In this document: positions 7,625-13,849 of the stretch, piece after piece
How positions within the stretch are numbered: the first letter of the stretch is position 1
Layout: each line of letters begins with the position of its first letter
From: JBILVQ01 sp044370375
GTDB taxonomy: Bacteria > Bacteroidota > Bacteroidia > UBA4408
Length of the DNA: 13,849 nt
NCBI GenBank assembly: GCA_044370375.1
Contig: JBILVQ010000065.1
Coordinates: 1 to 13,849 of the forward strand
Direction: 5' to 3'
Made by a program: the position numbers and the translations under genes
Notes under the pieces: model-generated
What the model was told of the DNA's origin: nothing
The model's database searches: none
Seen by the model: only the letters and a program-made list of their open reading frames with translations

Positions 7625-8671
7625 GTGAATAAATTTACTCCTCAGAATCTTGCCATTGTTGCATCTCTTATTCTTGCGCTCCTTACCGGCGTTGCAACTT
7701 CACTTTCCGATTTATTGAGTATTGAACAGGTAAACTGGGCACACGTTCTGCTCCAGGCTACTGTTGTTTTATCACTTTCGTACGTGGTTTTTTTTATTGC
7801 CATGAAGTTTTTTTTGTACGATAGTGTAAGAACCATTTACGACAGTGTTCAGGAGTTAAAATCCTCTAAAGATGTTTCGTTGGAGGACATGCGCCTGGAT
7901 GAAGATGTTTTGCGAAGTGTAAGGCAAGATGTGATGCAATGGGCCATTGAGCGCAGAAATGAAATTGAACAGCTCAAAAAAATGGAACAGTACCGACGGG
8001 AGTTTGTGGGTAATGTTTCTCATGAGTTAAAAACCCCTATTTTTAATATTCAGGGCTACATCTTTACACTTTTGGATGGGGGGCTCGAGGATCCAAACAT
8101 TAACAGAGACTACCTTGAAAGGGCTTCAAAAAGTGTAGAACGGATGATTACCATTGTTGAGGATTTGGATATTATTACTCAAATTGAAACAGGCGAACTT
8201 CAACCCTTTCAGGAGCAATACGACTTGATACAACAGATAAACGAAATCATTCAAAGTCTGGAATTAAAGCTGGCCAAAAAGAATCTAACAGTGTTGCTCG
8301 AAACCCGTGAGAAAAGTCCGCTCAACGTTTTTGCTGATAAGCATTTAATCCGGCAAGCACTGGCCAATTTGGTAGTGAACTCGCTCAAATATGGAAAGGA
8401 AGGAGGCAAAACCATCATACGTTTGGTGGATGGAAATTCTGTAGTGAAAGTAGAGGTAGAAGATGACGGAGTGGGCATTGCTGCGGTTCATCTGCCGCGC
8501 ATTTTTGAACGATTTTACCGCGTTGATAAAGGCAGAAGCAGGGAACATGGCGGAACCGGATTAGGGCTGGCTATTGTAAAACATATTGTTGAATCGCACG
8601 GACAAACCATTGAAGTATCTTCTGTTGAAAACAGGGGAACTACATTCCGCTTTGGAATTCCTAAATCTTAA
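7625..8671 (+). CDS. Membrane histidine kinase (PhoR-like), partner of the preceding regulator
   Basis: A 348-residue kinase starting at GTG, 3 bases after the regulator's stop. Two membrane helices (about 9-30 and 38-64) are separated by only some eight residues, so there is no periplasmic sensor domain; the signal is probably sensed in the membrane, by the linker (65-120) or by a partner protein. The HisKA domain carries H133 (FVGNVSHELKTPIF). The ATPase domain has the N box with N252 (ANLVVNSLKYG), the G1 box DDGVGI (280-285), the F box FERFYRVD (294-301) and the G2 box GGTGLGL (309-315). All catalytic motifs are intact. Domain order is that of PhoR/ResE-type kinases without PAS or a clear HAMP domain. 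Confidence 0.93.
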   Translation: MNKFTPQNLAIVASLILALLTGVATSLSDLLSIEQVNWAHVLLQATVVLSLSYVVFFIAMKFFLYDSVRTIYDSVQELKSSKDVSLEDMRLDEDVLRSVRQDVMQWAIERRNEIEQLKKMEQYRREFVGNVSHELKTPIFNIQGYIFTLLDGGLEDPNINRDYLERASKSVERMITIVEDLDIITQIETGELQPFQEQYDLIQQINEIIQSLELKLAKKNLTVLLETREKSPLNVFADKHLIRQALANLVVNSLKYGKEGGKTIIRLVDGNSVVKVEVEDDGVGIAAVHLPRIFERFYRVDKGRSREHGGTGLGLAIVKHIVESHGQTIEVSSVENRGTTFRFGIPKS

Positions 8672-9075
8672 GAGGAACAATTCCTTAGGAAGCCTAGAAT
8701 CCTTGGCTGATTATGAATCATTATTTTTTCTTCAGGAATCTTGTCCGTTGCTTATGTTTTTTCAATTTCCTTGATTGGCGGACTGTTTTTGTCTGCCTTC
8801 ATTGGATTTCGAACCTATCCGTGCCGATAAGAAAAAAACCCTGCAAATTTCTTTGCAGGGTTTTTACGTTTTCCTTTTTCTTTTCTAAAGCCTCAGGAAT
8901 GATAGGGTTCAGCGTTTTTTCTATGCTTTAACCCTTGGTTTTTCTCCTAAACAGGCATTGCTTTTATGGATGGTCTAATTTAGTGTTTACTAAGGGAGTG
9001 TTTAAAGTATTGTATAAAGTTGGTTTTCAGTCAATGAAAGGTATTGTTGTAAGAAAGGAAAAAGGGTCATTGCTT
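8672..9075. other. Gene-free region between the convergent kinase and ssb genes
   Basis: About 400 bases. The only clear element is the strong hairpin at 8834-8865. Open frames here on the plus strand are very rich in Phe and Cys, have no recognisable domain, and one simply runs antisense through ssb. A small AGGAA/TTCCT inverted repeat (about 8673-8685) follows the kinase stop. No RNA gene is recognised. Confidence 0.6.
8834..8865. terminator. Strong intrinsic terminator after the two-component operon
   Basis: A perfect 14-base stem (8834-8847 with 8852-8865, core ACCCTGCAAA) closed by a 4-base loop, with an A-run before and T-run after. It ends the kinase transcript and, being symmetrical, could also stop transcripts coming from ssb on the other strand. 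Confidence 0.9.
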
Positions 9076-9417
9076 TTAGGCACTTGCCTTCTCACGAACC
9101 GTTTTTATAACATCCGTTGCATGGATCTCGGTTATGTTTTTCTCAATTCCATCTTTGGATTGATAGGTTCTGGAAACAATTTTTCCCTCCACAATTACTT
9201 CGTTTCCTTTTTCGATGGAGCCGGCCAGTTTTTCTGCCTGAGGGCCCCAAACCACAATTCGGTGCCATTCGGTGTTTTTTTGCCATGCACCAGATTTGTC
9301 TTTGTAGTTTTCGTTGGTGGCAAGGTTGAAATTCAGAAGTTTTTGATCATTGGAAAGTGCTTTTAACGTTACATCTGTTCCTACATTTCCTCTTAGGGTT
9401 ACACTGTTGTTTTTCAT
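9076..9417 (-). CDS. ssb: Short single-stranded DNA-binding protein without acidic tail
   Basis: A 113-residue protein consisting of one OB-fold SSB domain (about 3-108). Family marks include SVTLRGNVGTDVTLK, the NFNLATNE strand, the TEWHRIVVWGPQAEKL segment with W51 and W57, and KGNEVIVEGKIVSRTYQSKDG. It binds single-stranded DNA. It ends ...VREKASA and lacks the disordered linker and acidic DDDLPF-like tip by which full-length SSBs recruit replication and repair proteins. It is therefore probably a secondary SSB and not the main replication protein. The frame is open for another 60 codons upstream of the ATG at 9417, but those residues are not SSB-like and run into a DNA repeat, so the ATG is preferred. 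Confidence 0.88.
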   Translation of the reverse strand: MKNNSVTLRGNVGTDVTLKALSNDQKLLNFNLATNENYKDKSGAWQKNTEWHRIVVWGPQAEKLAGSIEKGNEVIVEGKIVSRTYQSKDGIEKNITEIHATDVIKTVREKASA

Positions 9418-9721
9418 AACAATTTTGTTTTTTCGATTTGAACTTAAAATTTGAATTGATCTTGTCTCCATCTTCCAACGTGGCCATCGTTTTCCGATTT
9501 TGACGAGGCAAAGGTCAGGGTAGGTGCAAAATTTATTCGGATGGAATCGTTTGTTATCCGTTTGGAACCGTTTGGAACCGTTTGGAACCGTTTCCAAACG
9601 GCTACGGAAGATATTTCGAGGCCCTCAAAACAATTCACCCCGGCTTTCGTTCATCTATTGTTAACGAAGAGTCAGGCCATCCATTGCTGATTTTCCGTTT
9701 AACCCAAACCAAGCAGATTTT
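9418..9721. other. Divergent regulatory region between ssb and the DUF2141 gene
   Basis: About 300 bases containing the phased repeat at 9548-9601, a TTCGTT/AACGAA inverted repeat (9646-9668), and on the minus strand a near-match TAAATTTTG (9527-9535, one base longer than the consensus) that might drive ssb. No clear plus-strand promoter was found for the DUF2141 gene. Confidence 0.5.
9548..9601. repeat. Helically phased tandem repeat ending in an inverted copy
   Basis: Three exact head-to-tail copies of CCGTTTGGAA (9558-9567, 9568-9577, 9578-9587) are followed, after CCGT, by the reverse complement TTCCAAACGG (9592-9601). A degenerate CGTTTG copy precedes them at 9548. The CGTTT cores start at 9548, 9559, 9569, 9579 and 9589, so the period is 10-11 bases, one helical turn. 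It lies between divergent genes, 130 bases upstream of the ssb ATG and 120 upstream of the DUF2141 ATG. Confidence 0.85.
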
Positions 9722-10168
9722 ATGAAAATCAATCAGGGCAACAAAATTTTATTCCTTTTCCTTTTAATGCTATTGTTGAGTATGCACCTCTCGGCACAAA
9801 ATATTGAAGTCCTCATTACAGGAATGAGGTCAGAAAAGGGCAAAATTCAATTAAAGGTTTACAAGGATGATAAAAGCTTTCAATCCGATCAACATTTTAA
9901 GGTTTACCAAATTCCGAAAACCGAATCACGCAATGGGCAGTTAATTTATAAGCTTACCCTTCCTCCGGGAATTTATGGCATGGCCTTGTTGGACGATGAA
10001 AATGCTGACGATGAAATGAATTATAATTTCGTTGGTTTTCCTAAAGAGGGCTTTGGTTTTTCAAACTTTTACCTTACTGCAATGGCAAAGCCCAAGTTTG
10101 AAGCTTTTCAGTTTCGGGTCCAGTCAGGCACCCAATACAAGGTAAACATGAAGATTAAATATATGTAA
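9722..10168 (+). CDS. DUF2141 domain exported protein
   Basis: A 148-residue protein with a signal peptide (residues 1-25: basic start, LFLFLLMLLLSM core, cut after SAQ-type SA) and one DUF2141 domain. Family marks are the GKIQLKVYKD strand, the PPGIYGMALLDDENADDEMNYN stretch with its conserved acidic/Asn cluster, and the FPKEGFGFSN motif, then KPKFEAFQFRV and a final IKYM strand. DUF2141 proteins are small beta-sandwich periplasmic or outer-membrane-associated proteins common in Bacteroidota; no function is established. The acidic cluster could bind a metal ion, which is inference. It stands alone, divergent from ssb, sharing the repeat-containing upstream region. Confidence 0.9.
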   Translation: MKINQGNKILFLFLLMLLLSMHLSAQNIEVLITGMRSEKGKIQLKVYKDDKSFQSDQHFKVYQIPKTESRNGQLIYKLTLPPGIYGMALLDDENADDEMNYNFVGFPKEGFGFSNFYLTAMAKPKFEAFQFRVQSGTQYKVNMKIKYM

Positions 10169-10265
10169 GGTGCTTAGCCGTGGCTTTTAACGATGCCTTT
10201 CCATGTTTTTGGAAGCTTTTTTTATCGCTTAAAAAACGCTGAGCTTTCTATTCGGACAAAAAAAA

Positions 10266-10281
10266 AGGGGCCTAAGCCCCT
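10266..10281 (-). terminator. Intrinsic terminator of the acidic hypothetical gene
   Basis: A 6-base GC-rich stem (AGGGGC/GCCCCT, 4-base loop) followed on the minus strand by an uninterrupted run of T. It starts 8 bases after the stop of the 119-residue gene. On the plus strand it is followed by TGTTGTTGTT, so it would work poorly for the DUF2141 transcript. Confidence 0.8.
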
Positions 10282-10288
10282 GTTGTTG

Positions 10289-10648
10289 TTAATTGTAAAA
10301 TGCCTGATAACTTTCATCATCCACCAGCATGCCGATGGATTCAAGGTAATCGTTTTCACCTTCTAGAATGGCTTCAATATCCTGATCTTCCAAATCGATG
10401 CCGTCAAATTGTGCAGAAAGCAAAATGTGACGGGTTAGCTTTTCCCAGTCAACCGTTACAGGAATATTGAAAATGCCCGGCTCTTCTTTTACCAGGTTTT
10501 CAGATTCCAGAAAGTCAACTTCAAGCGATAAGATCTGATAAACTTCTTCAGGTGAGAACCTGGATTTTTTCTCTGCATCTAAACGTTCCCATACAAAATA
10601 GGCTGCTTCAGCTGCATCATAAACCGGTAAGTAATTGGATCCTTTCAT
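10289..10648 (-). CDS. Acidic hypothetical protein, 119 residues
   Basis: A soluble protein without signal peptide or membrane helix. It has about 28 Asp/Glu against 8 Lys/Arg, so a strong net negative charge, and is predicted largely helical. The N-terminal half contains AAEAAYFVWERLD and SPEEVYQILSLEVDFLE; the C-terminal part LEDQDIEAILEGENDYLESIG. I do not recognise the family. The coding call rests on codon-like composition, an ATG, a dedicated terminator just downstream and lack of a competing frame. A CAAAGTA motif at 10671 is only a partial match to a promoter. Confidence 0.78.
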   Translation of the reverse strand: MKGSNYLPVYDAAEAAYFVWERLDAEKKSRFSPEEVYQILSLEVDFLESENLVKEEPGIFNIPVTVDWEKLTRHILLSAQFDGIDLEDQDIEAILEGENDYLESIGMLVDDESYQAFYN

Positions 10649-11018
10649 AATGTTTTGATTTGATCACCACCAAAGTACTTTCCACTTCAACAAAGAAAAC
10701 TTCTTGTTTACAATATTAATTAACCGAGTTTTGAACATTTACCTTTTTGCCCCCTCTTTTTTAACGATTAAAATTGAAGGAAACCCCAATGATGCATAGC
10801 TTTTTGTTTGGTTTGGCTTCTTGGCCAGAGCATCGATTTTTTTTATTGCGAAGAGTTTTGAACAGGCTTTTGGTGACAAATTGCTGCCGACAGGTTCCGA
10901 TCAGGTTTTATCTAAATAGGCAAATCTTTCATTTGTTTTTTAATAACTACCTAATCTTTTTTTGCCCCGAATAATTATTCCTTATTTTTGATTCATTAAT
11001 TCCACCCAACGGTCAATT
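10649..11018. other. Gene-poor divergent region upstream of the acetyltransferase
   Basis: About 370 bases. It holds the good promoter at 10961-10990 and a second, poorer TTTG (10746-10749) - TAAAATTG (10769-10776) pair that is followed by no convincing gene. A frame of about 60 codons (10774-10974) is rich in Phe, Leu and Arg and has no recognisable features. Otherwise AT-rich with nothing identifiable. Confidence 0.55.
10961..10990 (+). promoter_or_regulatory. Promoter of the acetyltransferase operon
   Basis: TTTG at 10961-10964 and TATTTTTG at 10983-10990, separated by 18 bases: both elements of the Bacteroidota consensus at normal spacing. The transcript would start near 10996, about 20 bases before the TTG start codon at 11019. 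Confidence 0.7.
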
Positions 11019-11543
11019 TTGTTAACAGGCAATCATATTCATCTTCGCCCATGGAAAAGAGGGGATGAAGATGATTTGGTAAAACATGCCAACAATCAAA
11101 ACATAGCCTCTTATTTAACAGACGCTTTTCCACATCCTTATACCTTGCAGGACGCAGTAAGTTTTTTAGACAAGGTAATTGATCAGCGTCCGATACAGGT
11201 TTTTGCCATCGGTTATCAACAAGAAGCCATTGGTGCAATAGGCGTATTTCCTCAAGCCGGCATTCATCGGAAGAGTGCCGAGATAGGCTATTGGCTTTCG
11301 GAGTTGTATTGGGGAAGGGGTTTTGTATCTGAAAGTATTTCTCTGATGGTTCCTTATGCTTTTGCAACTTGGGATTTAAACCGACTTTTTGCTCGACCCT
11401 TTTACAACAACCCGGGTTCGAAAAAAGCCCTTGAAAAGTCAGGGTTTCACCTTGAGGCCATCCTCCAAAAAAGTATCATCAAAAACAACAAGGTGCTTGA
11501 TGAATGTATTTATTCACTTATCAAACCCGCTTTCTTACCATGA
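11019..11543 (+). CDS. GNAT-family N-acetyltransferase (RimJ/RimL-like)
   Basis: A 174-residue acetyl-CoA-dependent N-acetyltransferase. The N-terminus has the IHLRPWKRGDEDDL pattern of the RimJ/RimL subgroup. Motif A, EIGYWLSELYWGRGFVSESI (88-107), includes the WGRGF pyrophosphate-binding turn, and motif B is FYNNPGSKKALEKSGFHLE (128-146). The substrate may be a protein N-terminus or a small amine; it cannot be told from sequence. The start is a TTG: no ATG is in frame, an in-frame TGA lies at 10989, and the promoter leaves room only for this start. The stop overlaps the ATG of the next gene (ATGA at 11540), so the two are translationally coupled. Confidence 0.88.
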   Translation: MLTGNHIHLRPWKRGDEDDLVKHANNQNIASYLTDAFPHPYTLQDAVSFLDKVIDQRPIQVFAIGYQQEAIGAIGVFPQAGIHRKSAEIGYWLSELYWGRGFVSESISLMVPYAFATWDLNRLFARPFYNNPGSKKALEKSGFHLEAILQKSIIKNNKVLDECIYSLIKPAFLP

Positions 11544-12064
11544 ATGTAAAAATTCCGGTTGAGTGGCTCAAGCTCATGAAGCTATGCTTTAATCGTTTTA
11601 CCGATGATGCGCTTGAAGTTCATCAACCCTCTCTTGATGTTTTACTAGAAGAAGCATATCGCGATCATTTCGATGAGCTGGGTATTCCCCTGCATTGCGC
11701 TATTCCCAATGTTTGGCGGTATTGGCTTGAGGTTATTCATCATCAATGCATCAATCATGCACATAACATGATGTTGTTTGGACCAACCACCGTTCACCGC
11801 GAATTATTGAACGACTTGGAGCAGCTTAGACTCGATAGAGACTCCGGAATTTTACCAAATCGAATTCATTACCCGGTATGTTTGCCGGTTGGCTCGTTTA
11901 TGAATCACCACCATTGGTATATGGTTGCCGATCCGGAACATATTCATTTCGGGGCAATTTTACATTGTCATGATATTCATTTTTGGGAAGCAACTTCGAA
12001 ACAATTGTTGTGCAAAAATTTCACCGAGTTGCTTCAATTACTCCCCAAACATTTCAGTGTTTAG
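11540..12064 (+). CDS. Histidine-rich protein of unknown function coupled to the acetyltransferase
   Basis: A 174-residue soluble protein. The frame is open from 11504, but the ATG at 11540, which forms an ATGA overlap with the acetyltransferase stop, is the likely start. It has about 18 histidines (10 percent), including HH at 67-68, HHH at 123-125 and a cluster at 134-147 (EHIHFGAILHCHDIHFWE), plus six cysteines. The C-terminal pattern, GSFMNHHHWYMVAD followed by strands, a W and a final helix FTELLQLL, vaguely resembles the end of SMI1/KNR4 (SUKH) proteins, but the match is weak and I do not assert it. No signal peptide. Metal binding is possible from composition only. Confidence 0.8.
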   Translation: MNVKIPVEWLKLMKLCFNRFTDDALEVHQPSLDVLLEEAYRDHFDELGIPLHCAIPNVWRYWLEVIHHQCINHAHNMMLFGPTTVHRELLNDLEQLRLDRDSGILPNRIHYPVCLPVGSFMNHHHWYMVADPEHIHFGAILHCHDIHFWEATSKQLLCKNFTELLQLLPKHFSV

Positions 12065-12192
12065 ATAATAGAAGGGCATACATCGCCTTATTGGCCGGTC
12101 TTGTTTACCGTTAGCATCAGGCGAAAACAGAAGGTAATTTTTGAAGATGCATTGGTTAGGTTTTTTTTTCTACATTCGATGAAAATGTGATT

Positions 12193-12768
12193 ATGAGTAT
12201 TTGGACTTTGATTTTGAAAATGGGTGGTTGGAAACTGGATGAGAATTTCAGAAACTACAATGGCAGCTGCGTTATGCTCGGTGTACCCCACACGAGCAAT
12301 TGGGATGCCGTTTATGCCTTGGCCGCCTTTAATGCCATTGGGATTCCTGTAAAATTTACCATCAAAAAAGAGTGGTTAAAATTTCCGTTGCGGAAGTTGT
12401 GGCTGTCTATGGGTGCCATTCCTATTGATCGTAGTCCGAAGCTTGCAGGACAGGAACGCCTTAGCATGACCGAAGCCATGATTAATCTTTTTAAGGAAAA
12501 ACAAGCCTTGGTTGTTTTGGTTACACCGGAAGGAACCCGATCGAGGAGGGAAGAATGGAAAACGGGGTTTTATCATGTGGCTGCCGGTGCAGGGGTGCCG
12601 ATTGGGTTAGGCTATCTGGATTACAAAAACCGGATTGCCGGAGTATCGAAATTTGTTACGCCATCAGGCGACATGGCTAAAGATATGCATGAAATCATGG
12701 ACTTTTATTCCAAAATACAGGGAAAAAATCCTGATAATTTTAGTGTAGACAAAAGATATTATCCATAA
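12193..12768 (+). CDS. PlsC-family lysophospholipid acyltransferase
   Basis: A 191-residue acyltransferase (PF01553 family) that transfers a fatty acyl group to a lyso-lipid acceptor at the inner membrane face. Motif I is HTSNWD with H33 and D38 (the HX4D catalytic pair); next come the KKEWLKFP and GAIPIDR (74-80) segments, and motif III PEGTRS (112-117). It is shorter than E. coli PlsC and has no clear membrane helix. The acceptor could be lysophosphatidate or an amino-acid lipid, as Bacteroidota also use such enzymes for glycine/ornithine lipids; the sequence does not decide. The ATG at 12193 is preferred to the GTG at 12187. A TetR-type regulator follows 54 bases downstream. Confidence 0.9.
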   Translation: MSIWTLILKMGGWKLDENFRNYNGSCVMLGVPHTSNWDAVYALAAFNAIGIPVKFTIKKEWLKFPLRKLWLSMGAIPIDRSPKLAGQERLSMTEAMINLFKEKQALVVLVTPEGTRSRREEWKTGFYHVAAGAGVPIGLGYLDYKNRIAGVSKFVTPSGDMAKDMHEIMDFYSKIQGKNPDNFSVDKRYYP

Positions 12769-12772
12769 AATG

Positions 12773-12802
12773 TTTGCCGATAAGAAAAAAAAATTATTTT
12801 TG
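12773..12802 (+). promoter_or_regulatory. Promoter of the TetR-family gene
   Basis: TTTG at 12773-12776 and TATTTTTG at 12795-12802, with an 18-base spacer, the same layout as the promoter at 10961-10990. It lies 20 bases upstream of the ATG and shows the regulator is transcribed separately from the acyltransferase gene, whatever read-through occurs. Confidence 0.75.
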
Positions 12803-12822
12803 TCACAGAAAAAATTAGTACA

Positions 12823-13452
12823 ATGTCCAAAACAGTTTTAAACACCCGCCAGCAAATTCTTGCTACAGCCCTTCAGGCATTTAATAAACAAGGAATTGAA
12901 GCCTCAGGCGTTCGTGACCTTGCCGCCATTTTAAATTTGAGTGCGGGTAATGTGACCTACTATTTCCCAACAAGGGATGAAATGGTGAAGGAATTGATCA
13001 ACGAATTGGATGCGAACATCAGGTTGCTGACCGATAAAGTAAAAATAGAGACGGTTATTGACTTCTTTGGACAACAAAAGCTCATCATGGATGTACAATT
13101 CCAATATCGTTCACTATATCTTGCGCTAGGAACCCTGAGCATGTATAACAAAAAAGCGGGTGCCTCCATTAAGAAATTTGAAAAGAGAAGAACCGATCAA
13201 TTAAAGACAGCCTTGCAGGGTTTGACAAAGAGCGCTCAACTTGAGAAATTAAATTCTTCAGATATGGATGCATTGCTCTCTCTGGTTCATGGTTATTCTA
13301 ATCATTGGATTGTTTCTGCCATGATAAATAATCCCTCTGGTAAAAAAGATCAGTCCATAAAAACTGCACAACATGGCATGGCTTTCCTTCTCAACCCTTA
13401 TTTGACCAAAAAGGGAAAAGGGGATTTGGCAAAAGCGCTGAAGGCGAAGTAA
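12823..13452 (+). CDS. TetR-family transcriptional regulator
   Basis: A 209-residue regulator. The N-terminal DNA-binding domain (about 7-55) has TRQQILATALQAFNKQGIEA followed by the helix-turn-helix GVRDLAAILNLSAGNVTYYFPTRDEMV (29-55), where the YYFP..DE motif is diagnostic for TetR proteins. The C-terminal ligand/dimerisation domain (about 60-200) is helical with YRSLYLALGTLS and HGYSNHWIVSAMI; its ligand is unknown. The end is lysine-rich. TetR regulators often act on themselves and neighbours; control of the upstream acyltransferase gene is possible but there is no recognisable palindrome at the promoter to support it. Confidence 0.92.
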   Translation: MSKTVLNTRQQILATALQAFNKQGIEASGVRDLAAILNLSAGNVTYYFPTRDEMVKELINELDANIRLLTDKVKIETVIDFFGQQKLIMDVQFQYRSLYLALGTLSMYNKKAGASIKKFEKRRTDQLKTALQGLTKSAQLEKLNSSDMDALLSLVHGYSNHWIVSAMINNPSGKKDQSIKTAQHGMAFLLNPYLTKKGKGDLAKALKAK

Positions 13453-13475
13453 ATTCAATGCAATAGAATTGTAGT

Positions 13476-13504
13476 GGCCTTGCATTTTGCAGGGCCTTTT
13501 TTTT
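13476..13504 (+). terminator. Intrinsic terminator after the TetR gene
   Basis: A 9-base stem (13476-13484 with 13488-13496, GGCCTTGCA against TGCAGGGCC, one G-T wobble) with a 3-base loop and eight T immediately after. It lies 24 bases past the stop codon. Confidence 0.9.
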
Positions 13505-13579
13505 ATGCAAGAAAAAATAAAACGATCATGGGCTGTATCGGATTACTTCAAAATGAATTTATTGATAGAATAAAGACAT

Positions 13580-13613
13580 TTTGCCTGATATTTTCACAAA
13601 AATCATAGTTTTG
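13580..13613 (+). promoter_or_regulatory. Promoter of the right-edge gene
   Basis: TTTG at 13580-13583 and TAGTTTTG at 13606-13613, spaced 22 bases apart, within the 17-23 range known for this phylum. The ATG at 13639 follows by 25 bases. Confidence 0.6.
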
Positions 13614-13638
13614 TGATTCATTCAGGTTTGTTTGAATA

Positions 13639-13849
13639 ATGTTCATGAACAGTTTCGCACTTGCAGCGGTTATCTTTTTTTCTGTTTTTTTCGATTGGCC
13701 ATCAAATAATGAGGATGGTGGATTGTTTTCTACACGATACGAAATACCAGACAGCTCTTTACAGCAATTGTCAAAAAAGCAAGCTCCTGCTCAATTTTCA
13801 ACAAAGCCTTTGGGTAATTATGAATCTATTTACCCGATGGGAATTTTTC
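13639..13849 (+). CDS. Partial exported protein, N-terminus only
   Basis: An open frame from the ATG at 13639 continues to the window edge (70 residues). Residues 1-19 are a probable signal peptide or membrane anchor (MFMNSFALAAVIFFSVFF); a second ATG at 13645 could equally be the start. The following region is polar and low in structure (SNNEDGG, SSLQQLSKKQAPAQF), then YESIYPMGIF. Too little is present to name a family. It has its own promoter and follows the TetR terminator, so it begins a new transcription unit. Confidence 0.6.
   Translation, partial: MFMNSFALAAVIFFSVFFDWPSNNEDGGLFSTRYEIPDSSLQQLSKKQAPAQFSTKPLGNYESIYPMGIF

Noticed and set aside
8935..9366. 143-codon plus-strand ORF
   Set aside because: Runs antisense through ssb and is very rich in Phe and Val; a shadow of the real gene.
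9418..9597. Upstream extension of ssb by 60 codons in the same frame
   Set aside because: The residues do not resemble SSB, begin inside a DNA repeat array, and the ATG at 9417 starts the OB fold correctly.
10205..10258. Possible hairpin after the DUF2141 gene with T- and A-runs
   Set aside because: The arms pair only with bulges and mismatches, so a terminator could not be supported.
10774..10974. 66-codon ORF before the acetyltransferase, with a weak promoter-like pair upstream
   Set aside because: No recognisable protein features, TTG start, and the -7 box has a mismatch; coding status cannot be supported.
11504..11539. Earlier start of the histidine-rich gene inside the acetyltransferase gene
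   Set aside because: The ATG at 11540 gives the common ATGA coupling; the extra 12 residues would be a long overlap.
8822..12791. Identical 17-mer (TGCCGATAAG plus A-run) at 8822 and 12775
   Set aside because: Seven of the bases are an A-run and the remaining 10-mer is expected by chance many times in a window of this size.

Overview
The window looks like a chromosomal segment of a member of the Bacteroidota. Evidence: a type-B sdhCAB operon with a single cytochrome b558 subunit, a DUF2141 protein, no Shine-Dalgarno sequences in front of most genes, and several promoters of the Bacteroidota form (TTTG about 18-22 bases upstream of TAnnTTTG). Base composition is moderately AT-rich and I see no obvious compositional islands, insertion sequences, tRNA or rRNA genes, CRISPR arrays or phage genes. 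A genus cannot be named from this stretch alone.

Layout, left to right. 1-586 (-) is the N-terminal part of a secreted protein of unknown function that runs off the left edge. 802-2921 (+) is a tight four-gene operon: an uncharacterised 98-residue protein, LemA, a small soluble TPM-domain protein, and an exported, membrane-anchored TPM protein with a long glycine-rich tail. A bidirectional terminator (2971-3010) separates it from the convergent sdhC-sdhA-sdhB operon (6537-3027, -), which encodes succinate:menaquinone oxidoreductase. Divergent from sdhC is a two-component system (6935-8671, +): an OmpR/PhoB-type response regulator and a histidine kinase with almost no extracellular domain, followed by a strong terminator at 8834-8865. 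A short ssb paralogue without the acidic C-terminal tail (9417-9076, -) follows. Its upstream region carries a helically phased tandem/inverted repeat (9548-9601) that also lies upstream of the divergent DUF2141 gene (9722-10168, +).

The right part is an assortment of small units: a very acidic 119-residue hypothetical (10648-10289, -) with its own terminator; a GNAT acetyltransferase translationally coupled (ATGA) to a histidine-rich protein of unknown function (11019-12064, +); a PlsC-family acyltransferase (12193-12768, +); a TetR-family regulator with a clear promoter and terminator (12823-13504, +); and the start of an exported protein cut by the right edge (13639 onward, +).

Functionally the window is mostly housekeeping (respiration, envelope maintenance, signalling, DNA binding). 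The least explained parts are the small protein linked to LemA and paired TPM proteins, the repeat between ssb and the DUF2141 gene, and the histidine-rich partner of the acetyltransferase.
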